DNA of 64,000 nucleotides, from contig JAIXYI010000036.1 in the NCBI GenBank assembly GCA_027490305.1, positions 144,989 through 208,988 on the forward strand, given 5' to 3'. The translations under genes and the position numbers were made by a program. This document shows, in pieces, positions 17,532-28,150 of this stretch. A model generated the notes under the pieces. It did not search any database. It worked only from the letters and a program-made list of their open reading frames with translations, and was not told the DNA's origin. This stretch comes from Flavobacteriaceae bacterium (lineage in GTDB: Bacteria > Bacteroidota > Bacteroidia > Flavobacteriales > Flavobacteriaceae). The first letter of the stretch is position 1. Each line of letters begins with the position of its first letter.

Positions 17532-20003
17532 ATGCTCGATACAAAAGATTTCACTTTTTTCGAATCCCAGAACAGTTTTGATTTTAAGAGTTTTCTTATC
17601 AAAACCCTCAGTTATTGGAAGTGGTTCCTGCTTTCGTGGGCAATTGCCTTTACGGTGGCGTACCAGATAAATATCCGAAAAGAGAGAATCTACTCGCTTG
17701 AAACGACGATTTCCGTAACCGAGGAAAGCAACCCGCTTTTTACCTCAAATACAAGTCTGGTTTTCAATTGGGGCGGAACTTCCGACAAAGTACAGAATAT
17801 CGCGTCTACACTCAAGTCGAGGTCACACAATGAGTTAGTGGTAGACACATTGTCGTTTTACATCAGTTACCTTGTAAAAGGCAAGTATAATATGGTCGAT
17901 GCCTACGGAGCTGTGCCCTTTGAAGTCACAATCGATAAGCGTAAACCACAACTTAGTGGCATTCCGATTAGCGTCCATTTCCTAAGTCCGACCGTGTATC
18001 AGCTTCGCGTCGGCTTTGAGTCACAGACCGCTCAGGCAATACGGTATACCGAAAATAAAAGTGTGGATGTTGCGGTGCCCATATCCGGCTTTGTACGCAA
18101 CTACCGGGTGGGGCAACACGTGGTGCTTCCCTTCCTTGACTGGACACTACGTCTCACAGACGACCCGGGGTATTACACGGGCAATACGTATTTCGTAAAG
18201 TTCAGTGAGTTTGATGGGGTCGTAAGCGCATATCAGGGTATCAATGTAGATATTGATCCAAAGGCTCCGGCTATCCTGAAGTTGTCTCTGGCCGGCACCA
18301 ATAAGGCTCGGATGGTCAAGTATCTCAATACGACCGTTAGGGTCTTACGCGACAACCAACTGGCGGCCAAAAACCAGTTTGCGACAAATACCGTAGCGTT
18401 TATAGACGAGCAGTTGCGGGGAATGGAAGATAAGCTTAAGGGGGCTGGTGATGAACTGAAGGCATTTCTTCGGGAAAAGAATGTGGGACAAATAGAGAAT
18501 GGCGGTGACGAACTTAATGGTAAGTTAACGACAATTGAAACGCAACTCGATGAGGTCAAAAGAAAGATCGCTTATTGTGACCAATTAAGAAAATACCTCG
18601 ACGAAAACAACGATTTTTCCAAACTGCCGGCGCCGTCTGTAGCTGGTATTGAAGACCCGAATATCATCCAAAATGTAGGAAAGCTGATTGGTCTTTCCAC
18701 AGAACGATCCCGAATGCGCTATGCGGTAAAGAGCGAAAAGATGTTTAAAGATTTCGACAGTCAGATGGAAGCTGTCAAAAGTGTCTTGCTTCAAAACGTG
18801 GCCGCAACCCGCGCAGGATTAGTCGATGAACGGAACCTGATAGCTGCCCGGATGCGACAGGCAGAAAGTGAGTTTCGGAAACTACCGGAAGACCAGCAGG
18901 ACTATCTCAAGATACAGCGGAAGTACAATCTGAATAATGAAATTTACAGCGGTTTCCTTCAGAAGCGCGCCGAAGCAAATATTGTGAAGGCCGCTAACGT
19001 TTCTGATATAAAGTTCATTGACGCAGCTAAAGATACAGGAGGAGGACTGATCGGTCCTAAGACGAGCGTCAACTATGTAATGGCCCTTTTTTTAGGCTTC
19101 ATTATTCCGCTACTTGTCATTTTCGGCATTTTCTTCGCAAACAACTCGATCCAAAATACCGAAGATCTTGCCAAGCTCACCAGCCTGCCGCTTATCGGTA
19201 TCGTGGGTAAAAAACATACCGAAAGTAACCTTGCTGTTTTTGAACGCCCGAAGTCGGCATTGTCGGAGTCCTTTCGGGCCATACGCTCTTCATTACAATT
19301 CCTGTTTCGTAAACAAGACCATGGCGGCGCCCGCGTGCTGATGGTAACGTCGTCGGTTGGAGGGGAAGGGAAGACCTTCTGCTCGATTAACCTGGCGACC
19401 GTTTTTGCCATGAGCGAAAAGAAAACCATTATCCTTGGTTTCGACCTTAGAAAACCAAAGATCTTCAATGACTTTGATATTACGAACGAAGTGGGGGTGG
19501 TCGACTATTTATCGGGCGAGAAAGAACTTAAGGCCGTCATACAACAAACACACGTGCCGCATCTTGACGTCATCACTTCCGGCGCGGTTCCGCCTAATCC
19601 GGCCGAACTCATCATGAGTGACAGGATGTTTAGGTTAATGGAAGAACTAAAGGCGGACTATGACTACATTATCCTTGATACGCCTCCGGTCGGATTGGTA
19701 TCCGATGCGCTCGAACTCGCTCATTTCGCAGACGTGACGCTCTACATCGTTCGCCAGAACTTTACCAAAAAGGATATGATTACCCTGCTCAACAATCGCT
19801 ATAGCAGGGAAGAACTGCGAAATGTGAGTATCGTACTCAACGGCTTTGAAGTCAAGGCGCGTTACGGTTATGGCTATGGTTATAATTATGGCTATGGATA
19901 CGGCTACGGAACTTACTCGAACGGATATCTTGAAAAGGAGCCCAACACTAGTTGGCTCGGCAGAGTTAAGAAAATGGCAGGCGGTCTGAAAAGAAATCGT
20001 TAA
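17532..20003 (+). CDS. Wzc-like polysaccharide co-polymerase / BY-kinase, copy 1
   Basis: Wzz domain, Walker A-like SSVGGEGKTFCSINLA, LGFDLRKPKI, DYIILDTPPVGLVSDA; Tyr-Gly-rich C-terminus. Confidence 0.94.
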   Translation: MLDTKDFTFFESQNSFDFKSFLIKTLSYWKWFLLSWAIAFTVAYQINIRKERIYSLETTISVTEESNPLFTSNTSLVFNWGGTSDKVQNIASTLKSRSHNELVVDTLSFYISYLVKGKYNMVDAYGAVPFEVTIDKRKPQLSGIPISVHFLSPTVYQLRVGFESQTAQAIRYTENKSVDVAVPISGFVRNYRVGQHVVLPFLDWTLRLTDDPGYYTGNTYFVKFSEFDGVVSAYQGINVDIDPKAPAILKLSLAGTNKARMVKYLNTTVRVLRDNQLAAKNQFATNTVAFIDEQLRGMEDKLKGAGDELKAFLREKNVGQIENGGDELNGKLTTIETQLDEVKRKIAYCDQLRKYLDENNDFSKLPAPSVAGIEDPNIIQNVGKLIGLSTERSRMRYAVKSEKMFKDFDSQMEAVKSVLLQNVAATRAGLVDERNLIAARMRQAESEFRKLPEDQQDYLKIQRKYNLNNEIYSGFLQKRAEANIVKAANVSDIKFIDAAKDTGGGLIGPKTSVNYVMALFLGFIIPLLVIFGIFFANNSIQNTEDLAKLTSLPLIGIVGKKHTESNLAVFERPKSALSESFRAIRSSLQFLFRKQDHGGARVLMVTSSVGGEGKTFCSINLATVFAMSEKKTIILGFDLRKPKIFNDFDITNEVGVVDYLSGEKELKAVIQQTHVPHLDVITSGAVPPNPAELIMSDRMFRLMEELKADYDYIILDTPPVGLVSDALELAHFADVTLYIVRQNFTKKDMITLLNNRYSREELRNVSIVLNGFEVKARYGYGYGYNYGYGYGYGTYSNGYLEKEPNTSWLGRVKKMAGGLKRNR
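19863..19916 (+). repeat. In-frame (Tyr-Gly)n coding repeat, Wzc copy 1
   Basis: TAC GGT TAT GGC TAT GGT TAT AAT TAT GGC TAT GGA TAC GGC TAC GGA ACT TAC; 9 Tyr. Confidence 0.9.
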
Positions 20004-20072
20004 GCAATCTATAAGTCCCTAAGTAGATATACGTATTTTTCGCAACCCGGACTCGGTTTCGGATTATAGTAA

Positions 20073-20080
20073 TATCTTTG
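20073..20080 (+). promoter_or_regulatory. Possible internal promoter -7 element
   Basis: TATCTTTG upstream of the 20097 epimerase in a 93-nt gap; no convincing -33 TTG. Confidence 0.35.
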
Positions 20081-20096
20081 CCGCACAAATAAAAGC

Positions 20097-21068
20097 ATGG
20101 ACTATAACATAACGATTACAGGCGGAGCGGGTTTCATTGGCTCCAATCTCTGCGACTATTTTTTGTCGAAAGGGTGTCGCGTGGTCTGCCTTGATAATTT
20201 TGCGACCGGACATCGAAAGAATATTGAACACCTCCATGACAGTGGGCATTTTACGCTGATTGAGGGCGACATTCGCAATATGGATGATTGCCGCTCCGCC
20301 GTCGATGGTGCTGATTTCGTACTCCATCAGGCTGCATTGGGGTCTGTTCCACGTTCGTTAAAAGATCCAATTACCAGCAACGATGTAAACGTCAGTGGTT
20401 TCCTCAACATGCTTACCGCCGCCCGCGACGCAGGCGTCAAACGGTTTGTGTACGCCGCGAGCTCTTCTACGTATGGTGATTCAACCAACATGCCAAAAGT
20501 CGAGCACATAATCGGGAAGCCCTTATCACCGTATGCGATCACCAAATACGTGAACGAACTATATGCCGAGATTTTCAGCAGGACCTATGGTATTGAAACC
20601 ATCGGTTTGCGCTACTTTAATGTTTTCGGTCGGCGTCAGGATCCCAACGGGGCCTATGCCGCGGTGATCCCGAAATTCGTCATGCAACTGATGAAGCATG
20701 AAAGTCCTGTCATCAATGGCACGGGCGACTATTCCCGTGATTTTACCTATATCGACAACGTCGTCCAAATGAACGAACGCGCCCTGCTGGCGGATCATCC
20801 CGAAGCCGCCAACACCGTATATAATACCGCATTCGGTGAGCGCACGACGCTAAATGATCTTGTCGCCTATCTTAAAGAATTCCTGTCGGCCTATGATCCC
20901 GCAATAGCGAATGTGCCCATTATATATGGACCGGAGCGGGCGGGCGATATTCCACACTCGCTGGCTAGTATTGATAAAGCGCGTCAATTCCTTGGATATG
21001 ACCCGCAGTTTTCTATGAGACAAGGACTTAAAGAAGCTGTCGACTGGTATTGGAAGCACCTTAAATAA
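20097..21068 (+). CDS. NAD-dependent epimerase (TviC/WbpP-like UDP-GlcNAc(A) 4-epimerase)
   Basis: ITGGAGFIGSNLCDYFL, HQAALGSVPRSLKDP, YGDSTNMPKVE, NVFGRRQDPNGAYAAVIP. Confidence 0.85.
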   Translation: MDYNITITGGAGFIGSNLCDYFLSKGCRVVCLDNFATGHRKNIEHLHDSGHFTLIEGDIRNMDDCRSAVDGADFVLHQAALGSVPRSLKDPITSNDVNVSGFLNMLTAARDAGVKRFVYAASSSTYGDSTNMPKVEHIIGKPLSPYAITKYVNELYAEIFSRTYGIETIGLRYFNVFGRRQDPNGAYAAVIPKFVMQLMKHESPVINGTGDYSRDFTYIDNVVQMNERALLADHPEAANTVYNTAFGERTTLNDLVAYLKEFLSAYDPAIANVPIIYGPERAGDIPHSLASIDKARQFLGYDPQFSMRQGLKEAVDWYWKHLK

Positions 21069-21081
21069 ACCCATAACAAAC

Positions 21082-22356
21082 ATGAAAATAGCTGTAATCG
21101 GTCTTGGATATGTCGGGCTTCCGCTGGCCAGACTTTTTGCCACAAAGTATCCTGTAGTAGGTTTTGACATCAATACTGTCCGTGTGGCTGAGGTAAATAC
21201 CGGGGTTGACCACACGTTGGAGGTTGAGGAGTCGCTCCTCAAGGCGGTACTGAAACCGTCAGCATCAGGTGCAGAAGTCGGTCTTCGCTGTTCGACCAAT
21301 ATCGAAGACTTACGTGACTGCAACTATTTTGTAGTGACAGTGCCGACGCCTGTTGACAAGAACAATCGACCCGACCTCACACCACTTTACAAATCGAGTG
21401 AAACGGTTGCCAAAGTGCTCAAGAAAGGAGATATCGTAATATATGAATCTACGGTGTATCCAGGGGTTACAGAGGAAGAATGCGTGCCGGTGCTCGAACG
21501 CGTCAGCGGCCTCCGTTTCAACGAGGATTTTTATGCTGGCTACTCTCCGGAAAGAATCAATCCTGGAGACAAGGAACATACGGTTGAAAAAATCCTTAAG
21601 GTAACCGCTGGTTCGACGCCGGAAATAGGTAAAAAAGTAAACGAACTATACAAGTCGGTCATCACGGCCGGCACCCACCTCGCTCCAAGCATCAAAGTGG
21701 CGGAAGCAGCAAAAGTAATCGAGAATTCACAGCGCGACATCAACATTGCGTTTGTCAACGAATTGGCGAAGATATTCAACATGCTGGGCATTGATACACA
21801 GGCAGTGCTCGAAGCAGCAGGTACTAAATGGAATTTTCTTCCGTTCCGCCCGGGTTTGGTAGGGGGACACTGTATTGGGGTTGACCCTTATTATCTGGCA
21901 CAGAAGGCGCAGGAGGCCGGATACCATCCGGAAATTATCCTTGCCGGTCGTCGACTTAACGACAGTATGGGCGAGTATGTAGCGTCGCAAGTGGTGAAAC
22001 TCATGATACGCAAAAATGTACCTATCAAAGGAGCCCAATTGTTGATGCTCGGTATCACTTTCAAGGAGAATTGCCCGGATGTGCGCAATACTAAAATCGT
22101 AGATGTGGTGCGCCACTTAGCCGATTTCGGTATTGAGGTTACCATCTTCGATCCGTGGGCAGAATCTTCTGAAGTGCGCCATGAATATGGACTCAACACC
22201 GTCCGTACCCTCCCAGACACGAAATTCGACGTCGCCGTGGTGGGTGTTGCGCACAAAGAGTTCCTTGGCTTCGATTATGACCAGTTGCTAAAGGAAAACA
22301 GTGTACTGTACGATATCAAAGGAATTCTCGGCGATAAAGCCGATGGAAAATTATAA
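21082..22356 (+). CDS. Nucleotide sugar dehydrogenase (TviB/WbpO-like)
   Basis: [67 protein letters not shown]. Confidence 0.92.
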   Translation: MKIAVIGLGYVGLPLARLFATKYPVVGFDINTVRVAEVNTGVDHTLEVEESLLKAVLKPSASGAEVGLRCSTNIEDLRDCNYFVVTVPTPVDKNNRPDLTPLYKSSETVAKVLKKGDIVIYESTVYPGVTEEECVPVLERVSGLRFNEDFYAGYSPERINPGDKEHTVEKILKVTAGSTPEIGKKVNELYKSVITAGTHLAPSIKVAEAAKVIENSQRDINIAFVNELAKIFNMLGIDTQAVLEAAGTKWNFLPFRPGLVGGHCIGVDPYYLAQKAQEAGYHPEIILAGRRLNDSMGEYVASQVVKLMIRKNVPIKGAQLLMLGITFKENCPDVRNTKIVDVVRHLADFGIEVTIFDPWAESSEVRHEYGLNTVRTLPDTKFDVAVVGVAHKEFLGFDYDQLLKENSVLYDIKGILGDKADGKL

Positions 22357-22358
22357 GT

Positions 22359-23759
22359 ATGACGCCGAAAAAAATAAACTCCATTTGCTGTATCGGCGCG
22401 GGATATGTGGGCGGGCCAACGATGGCAGTCATCGCACAGAAATGTCCGCACATCAACGTTACCGTAGTTGACCTGAACGCACAGCGTATAGCGGCGTGGA
22501 ACGATACTGATTTGCGGAATCTTCCTATATATGAGCCCGGTTTGTCCGAAGTAGTACGCGAAGCACGGGGACGTAACCTGTTTTTTTCGACCGATGTTGA
22601 GCGTGCCATCGACGAGTCGGACATGATTTTCATTTCCGTCAATACACCTACCAAAACCTATGGTCTCGGGAAAGGTATGGCGGCAGATCTTAAATACATT
22701 GAACTTTGCGCCCGACAAATCGCAGCGGTCGCTAAGTCTGATAAGATTGTCGTAGAGAAATCCACCCTTCCGGTTCGCACGGCCGAAGCCATCAAGAATA
22801 TTCTCGACTTCACTGGAAACGGTGTTGCGTTCCAGATACTCTCCAATCCGGAATTCCTGGCTGAGGGTACGGCAATCGCCGATCTTCATGCACCAGACCG
22901 TGTGCTGATTGGAGGGGATGAAACTCCAGAAGGAAAGGCGGCACAGGAAGCACTTGTGGAGGTGTATGCCAATTGGGTGTCCCGCGACAGGATCCTGACC
23001 ACCAACGTTTGGTCGTCGGAACTCTCAAAGCTCACCGCCAACGCCTTCCTCGCCCAGCGTGTTTCTTCCATAAATGCCATATCCGAACTGTGTGAGAAAA
23101 CAGGAGCACACGTTGACGAAGTGGCAAAAGCCATTGGGATGGATAGTCGTATAGGTTCAAAGTTCCTGAAATCTTCAGTTGGTTTCGGCGGTTCCTGCTT
23201 CCAGAAAGACATTCTCAACCTCGTTTACATTGCGAAATCCTACGGCTTACAGGAAGTTGCAGACTACTGGGAACAGGTGATTCTCCTCAATGACCACCAA
23301 AAACGCCGTTTCGCTGCAAATATCGTTCGGACTCTTTATAACACAGTATCCGGAAAGAAAATCGCATTCCTGGGCTGGGCATTCAAGAAAGACACCAACG
23401 ACACCCGTGAGTCGGCAGCAATTTATGTGGCCGACTACCTCCTTAATGAACAGGCTTCTATTTGTGTATATGACCCTCAGGTGGGGCGCTCACAGATGCT
23501 AGGGGACCTCAATTACCTGCAAACGCGCGAAACAGCACATAATGAGGCAGCCGTCGCACACGCCGCCGATGCTTATGAAGCCTGCAAGGGTGCCCATGCC
23601 ATTGCTGTTTTGACCGAATGGGATGAATTCCGCGACTATGACTGGAAACGTATTTACGATAATATGTCCAAGCCTGCATTTGTATTCGATGGGCGAAATA
23701 TTCTCGACAGGGATAAGATGTCGGACATCGGGTTTATGTATTGCGGAGTAGGCAGCTAG
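22359..23759 (+). CDS. UDP-glucose 6-dehydrogenase
   Basis: [63 protein letters not shown] (eukaryote-like UGDH signature). Confidence 0.9.
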   Translation: MTPKKINSICCIGAGYVGGPTMAVIAQKCPHINVTVVDLNAQRIAAWNDTDLRNLPIYEPGLSEVVREARGRNLFFSTDVERAIDESDMIFISVNTPTKTYGLGKGMAADLKYIELCARQIAAVAKSDKIVVEKSTLPVRTAEAIKNILDFTGNGVAFQILSNPEFLAEGTAIADLHAPDRVLIGGDETPEGKAAQEALVEVYANWVSRDRILTTNVWSSELSKLTANAFLAQRVSSINAISELCEKTGAHVDEVAKAIGMDSRIGSKFLKSSVGFGGSCFQKDILNLVYIAKSYGLQEVADYWEQVILLNDHQKRRFAANIVRTLYNTVSGKKIAFLGWAFKKDTNDTRESAAIYVADYLLNEQASICVYDPQVGRSQMLGDLNYLQTRETAHNEAAVAHAADAYEACKGAHAIAVLTEWDEFRDYDWKRIYDNMSKPAFVFDGRNILDRDKMSDIGFMYCGVGS

Positions 23760-23764
23760 ATAAC

Positions 23765-24799
23765 ATGGCAAAAAATATTTTGATTACAGGAGGCAGTGGC
23801 TTTATCGGATCCCATGTGGTACGGCGGTTTGTGACGCGCTATCCGGAATACCAGATTTTTAACCTGGATGCGCTTACATACGCAGGTAACCAAGAGAATC
23901 TCGCAGATATTGCAGATGCACCTAACTATCAGTTTTTACACGCAGATATCGTTGACGGCGAAAAGATAACGAGTCTTTTCGAAACCTACGGTTTTGACGC
24001 TGTCATCCATCTCGCGGCCGAATCGCATGTTGACCGTTCGATTTCAGAACCGCTTTCGTTTGTGAAAACGAATGTGATTGGTACGGTAAACCTGTTGAAT
24101 GCCTGTCGTGCCGCGTGGGGTGTATCGTTCGAAGGAAGACGTTTTTATCATATCAGTACAGACGAGGTGTATGGTGCCCTGGGCGCAGACGGATTCTTTA
24201 CGGAACAGACCGCTTACGATCCGAATTCTCCATACTCTGCTTCCAAAGCGTCTTCCGATCACTTTGTAAGGGCTTATGGCGAAACGTATGGATTACCGTA
24301 TGTCATAACCAACTGCTCCAACAACTACGGACCGAATCAGTTCCCTGAGAAGCTGATCCCGCTTTTTATCCAAAACATCATTGACCGAAAGCCACTACCC
24401 GTATACGGGGACGGTAAATATACCCGCGACTGGCTTTTCGTGGAAGACCATGCTGTCGCTATCGATCTTGTTTTTCATAAAGGAGTAGACAAGGAGACCT
24501 ACAACATTGGTGGTTTCAACGAATGGCAAAACATCGATCTTGTCCAGCTTCTCTGCCGGGTGATGGACGATAAGCTTGGGCGCCCACCAGGAGAATCCGC
24601 GCAACTCGTTACGTTCGTAACCGACCGACCGGGGCACGATCTTAGATATGCGATCGATGCTACCAAAATCACCCATGAGTTGGGGTGGAAGCCAAGCGTT
24701 ACATTCGAACAGGGACTTGACTGTACCATAAACTGGTACCTCAACAATCCGGAGTGGCTTTCCCATATTCGCGACGGTTCTTACCGCTCATTATACTAA
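23765..24799 (+). CDS. rfbB: dTDP-glucose 4,6-dehydratase
   Basis: ITGGSGFIGSHVVRRF, HLAAESHVDRSI, YHISTDEVYGALG, YSASKASSDHFVRAY, NCSNNYGPNQFPEKLIP. Confidence 0.95.
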   Translation: MAKNILITGGSGFIGSHVVRRFVTRYPEYQIFNLDALTYAGNQENLADIADAPNYQFLHADIVDGEKITSLFETYGFDAVIHLAAESHVDRSISEPLSFVKTNVIGTVNLLNACRAAWGVSFEGRRFYHISTDEVYGALGADGFFTEQTAYDPNSPYSASKASSDHFVRAYGETYGLPYVITNCSNNYGPNQFPEKLIPLFIQNIIDRKPLPVYGDGKYTRDWLFVEDHAVAIDLVFHKGVDKETYNIGGFNEWQNIDLVQLLCRVMDDKLGRPPGESAQLVTFVTDRPGHDLRYAIDATKITHELGWKPSVTFEQGLDCTINWYLNNPEWLSHIRDGSYRSLY

Positions 24800-24803
24800 A
24801 TAT

Positions 24804-25799
24804 ATGGAAAAAAGGGTTTTCATAACAGGTATCGCTGGTTTCATTGGCTTCCACACCGCGAAACGGTTTCAGGAGGCCGGTTATACCGTCGTAGGGATTG
24901 ACAATCTGAATGCCTATTATGACCCGCAGTTGAAACGCGACCGATTGGCGCAACTCGGAATTTATGTGAGCGAAGGACAGGAACGGTACCAGTCTGGCTC
25001 CCTTACTTTTTATCTGGGAGACCTGCAGGACGCCGCACTTCTCAACAGAATAGCGGAGCAGGATTCTTTTGAAGGTATTGTCAACCTGGCCGCGCAGGCC
25101 GGCGTCCGTTATAGTATCGAGAACCCACAGACCTATATCGATTCTAATATAACAGGTTTTTTAAACATACTCGAACTCGCTAAAAAAAATAAGGTCGAAC
25201 ATGTGGTGTATGCGAGTAGCAGTTCGGTATACGGACTTGACGCGAAGCAGCCGTTTTCAGAAAAAGAAGCCAGCAACAAGCAGATTAGTATGTATGCCGC
25301 GAGTAAAAAAGCCAATGAAAGCATGGCCGAAGTGTATGCCCACCTTTTCGGGATACGTTTGAGCGGACTAAGGTTCTTTACGGTATATGGTCCATGGGGC
25401 CGACCTGATATGGCACCCATGCTGTTCGCGAAAGCTGCGTTTGCCGGAGAACCAATTAAGGTTTTCAATTATGGCAACCAAAGCCGTGATTTTACTTTTG
25501 TGGATGACATTGTGGAGGGCATCTTCCGGGTGTACGAAAAAGATAGGGACACGCATCATGAAGTATACAATATTGGAAACGGAAGTCCGGTAAACCTACT
25601 TCGTTTTATCGAAACCATAGAGGAAGCATCTGGTCGAAAAATTGAGAAGCAAATGACCGAAGCACAACCCGGCGATGTAACGGTTACCTATGCCGATATC
25701 TCCAAATTGGCCTCTCATATCGATTTCCGCCCGCGTATCGATATTGAAGAGGGCATTCGGCAATTCATCACATGGTATGTTTCTTATTTCAAGCCCTAA
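24804..25799 (+). CDS. UDP-glucuronate 4-epimerase-like SDR
   Basis: FITGIAGFIGFHTAKRF, DNLNAYYDPQLKRDRL, LAAQAGVRYSIENPQTYIDSNI, TVYGPWGRPDMA. Confidence 0.88.
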   Translation: MEKRVFITGIAGFIGFHTAKRFQEAGYTVVGIDNLNAYYDPQLKRDRLAQLGIYVSEGQERYQSGSLTFYLGDLQDAALLNRIAEQDSFEGIVNLAAQAGVRYSIENPQTYIDSNITGFLNILELAKKNKVEHVVYASSSSVYGLDAKQPFSEKEASNKQISMYAASKKANESMAEVYAHLFGIRLSGLRFFTVYGPWGRPDMAPMLFAKAAFAGEPIKVFNYGNQSRDFTFVDDIVEGIFRVYEKDRDTHHEVYNIGNGSPVNLLRFIETIEEASGRKIEKQMTEAQPGDVTVTYADISKLASHIDFRPRIDIEEGIRQFITWYVSYFKP

Positions 25800-27602
25800 A
25801 TGAGTAAGATACGCGCAATATTGACCCAAAAGCTTTTAGTACACTTCGCCTACTTCTATCGTTATATCGGACGTAGGGTAATTTTTTCAGTGGTATTGAG
25901 CCTACTTGTAGGGATACTTGACAGCCTCGGGCTTTCGATGTTCCTTCCATTGCTTCAGATGATCGATCCGGAGAGTCCTGTAAACCCTGAAAAATTGGGT
26001 AAACTACGATTTTTGATAGACGGGATGAATGAACTTGGGTTCTCCCTTACCATCGGGTCGGTATTGATGTTCCTTTGTGTTTTCTTCGTTTTCAAAGGCT
26101 TTGCCCAATACTTCCGAAATACGTACCAGGTGGTTTTGCAACAGTATTTCATCAAGAAAATGCGGTTCCAGCTCATCCGATTGTTCGATTCCATCAGCTA
26201 CAAGTATTTCGCGATTGCAGATGCGGGACGCATCCAGAACACGCTCAGTGGTGAAGTGGATCGTGTCTCACGCGCTTACCAGACCTATTTCACCGCACTG
26301 CAAAATATCATCATGGTGATGGTATATGTCGTTTTTGCCTTTTTTCTCGATTTTAAATTTGCCCTCCTCGTTTGTGCGGGAGGTATCGTGACCAACCTAA
26401 TCTTTACCCGACTATATAAAAAGACAAAAGGCGCGTCTCGCGAACTTACGCACGAAAGCCATGTTTTTCAGAACCTGATCATCCAGCGAGTAGCGAATTT
26501 CAAATACCTGAAAGCCACGGGATCCCGTAAAGTTTACTCTAAAAAATTGTCGGATTCGGTCAGCACCATTGAGGAGAATAATCGCCGTATCGGTATATTG
26601 GGCGCCATCCTCAGCGCAAGTCGCGAACCGCTGTTGATCTTTGTGGTATCAGCCGTCATAATTGTGCAGACCCAATGGATGGGCGGTGCACTCGGTCCGA
26701 TACTCGTAGCGCTTATGTTCTTTTACCGCGCCCTTACGTATCTCATGGTAGTCCAGACGCAGTGGAACCTTTTTATCGCCGTATCAGGTTCATTGTCAAA
26801 TATGACCGAGTTTACCAATGAACTGAAACGGAACCGAGAAGAAGATGGATCGGGAGCATTCAACCGTTTCGAAAAGCAGATTGAACTTCAGGATGTGACG
26901 TTTGGCTATTCCGAAGACACACCCGTTTTACGAAGCGTGAATCTTGTTGTAGATCGCAACGAAACTATTGCTTTTGTAGGGGAAAGCGGTAGTGGGAAAA
27001 CAACACTTGTCAATCTCCTTGCAGGCCTTGTTACACCTGACAAAGGGCGCCTTATGATCGATGGTTTCGATATTCTCAGTTTAAAGCGGGACGATTACCA
27101 GTCGCGAATCGGATACATCACACAAGATCCGGCCATTTTCAATGACACCGTGTTCAATAACATCACTTTCTGGGCCGAACCAACCGAAGAAAACGAACGG
27201 CGCTTCCGCGATGCTGTCAAAAAAGCCTCGCTATTCGAGGTTATTGAAGCTATGGAGTCAAAAGAGCAGACCGTACTGGGGACTAATGGTGTCAACCTGA
27301 GCGGCGGACAGAAACAACGGATATCGATTGCCCGAGAGCTATATAAGGACATTGACATCCTGATTCTGGATGAGGCTACCTCTGCCCTTGACTCAGAGAC
27401 GGAGCGCGCTATTCAGGAAAATATAGATAACCTGAAAGGAACCTACACTATCCTGATCGTGGCGCACCGACTGTCGACTGTCAGAAATGCCGACCGAATA
27501 GTATTGATGGAAAAAGGGAGCATACAGCATACAGATACTTTCACAGGACTGATGGAGTCTTCCCCTAATTTCGCAAGAATGGTTAAATTGCAGGAGTTAT
27601 AA
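25800..27602 (+). CDS. ABC transporter ATP-binding/permease (PglK/MsbA-like exporter)
   Basis: TM domain then GESGSGKTTLVNLLAG, LSGGQKQRISIAREL, DILILDEATSALD. Confidence 0.9.
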   Translation: MSKIRAILTQKLLVHFAYFYRYIGRRVIFSVVLSLLVGILDSLGLSMFLPLLQMIDPESPVNPEKLGKLRFLIDGMNELGFSLTIGSVLMFLCVFFVFKGFAQYFRNTYQVVLQQYFIKKMRFQLIRLFDSISYKYFAIADAGRIQNTLSGEVDRVSRAYQTYFTALQNIIMVMVYVVFAFFLDFKFALLVCAGGIVTNLIFTRLYKKTKGASRELTHESHVFQNLIIQRVANFKYLKATGSRKVYSKKLSDSVSTIEENNRRIGILGAILSASREPLLIFVVSAVIIVQTQWMGGALGPILVALMFFYRALTYLMVVQTQWNLFIAVSGSLSNMTEFTNELKRNREEDGSGAFNRFEKQIELQDVTFGYSEDTPVLRSVNLVVDRNETIAFVGESGSGKTTLVNLLAGLVTPDKGRLMIDGFDILSLKRDDYQSRIGYITQDPAIFNDTVFNNITFWAEPTEENERRFRDAVKKASLFEVIEAMESKEQTVLGTNGVNLSGGQKQRISIARELYKDIDILILDEATSALDSETERAIQENIDNLKGTYTILIVAHRLSTVRNADRIVLMEKGSIQHTDTFTGLMESSPNFARMVKLQEL

Positions 27603-27604
27603 GT

Positions 27605-28150
27605 ATGTCGCAACTTCGGAAACATCTTAAATTTACCTGGCGCCACAAATGGCGAGCGTTTGTCCAGCGTCGGCAGTTGGGTCAAATGGGGCGCGACGTG
27701 CATATTGACAAAGGTGTTGAATTTATGCGTTTTCCGTATAATATACAGGTGGGTGACGATGTAGTAGTGAAGGAAGGTGCCCGTATTTGTGCCTGTAATG
27801 AACGTGCCACGATTCGCATTGGAGCGCGCACTACGGTGGGTTACCATAATTTCTTTTTTGCGTCGGAGGCCATAGAGATTGGAGCAGACTGCCTCATTGC
27901 CCCCTTCGTATACATCGTTGATAGTAATCACTCTATTGCGCGTGGCGAGCTGATCAACCGACAACCCAACCAAACCGCACCGATCCGTGTTGGCAATGGG
28001 GTTTGGATTGCGAGTAATGTGACCATCCTGAAGGGCGTGACGATCGGCGACGGTGCTGTCATAGCAGCCAATTCAGTCGTAAATAAAGACATTCCACCAT
28101 TTGAGATATGGGGCGGGAGCCCTGCCAAAAAAATCAGCGAACGTGAATAA
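27605..28150 (+). CDS. Left-handed beta-helix acyltransferase
   Basis: Hexapeptide repeats IRVGNGVWIASNVTILKGVTIGDGAVIAANSVVNKDIPPFEIWGGSPAKKI. Confidence 0.88.
   Translation: MSQLRKHLKFTWRHKWRAFVQRRQLGQMGRDVHIDKGVEFMRFPYNIQVGDDVVVKEGARICACNERATIRIGARTTVGYHNFFFASEAIEIGADCLIAPFVYIVDSNHSIARGELINRQPNQTAPIRVGNGVWIASNVTILKGVTIGDGAVIAANSVVNKDIPPFEIWGGSPAKKISERE

Noticed and set aside
19863-19916. Possible CRISPR or VNTR
   Set aside because: In-frame Tyr-Gly codons inside a BY-kinase C-terminus; no spacers
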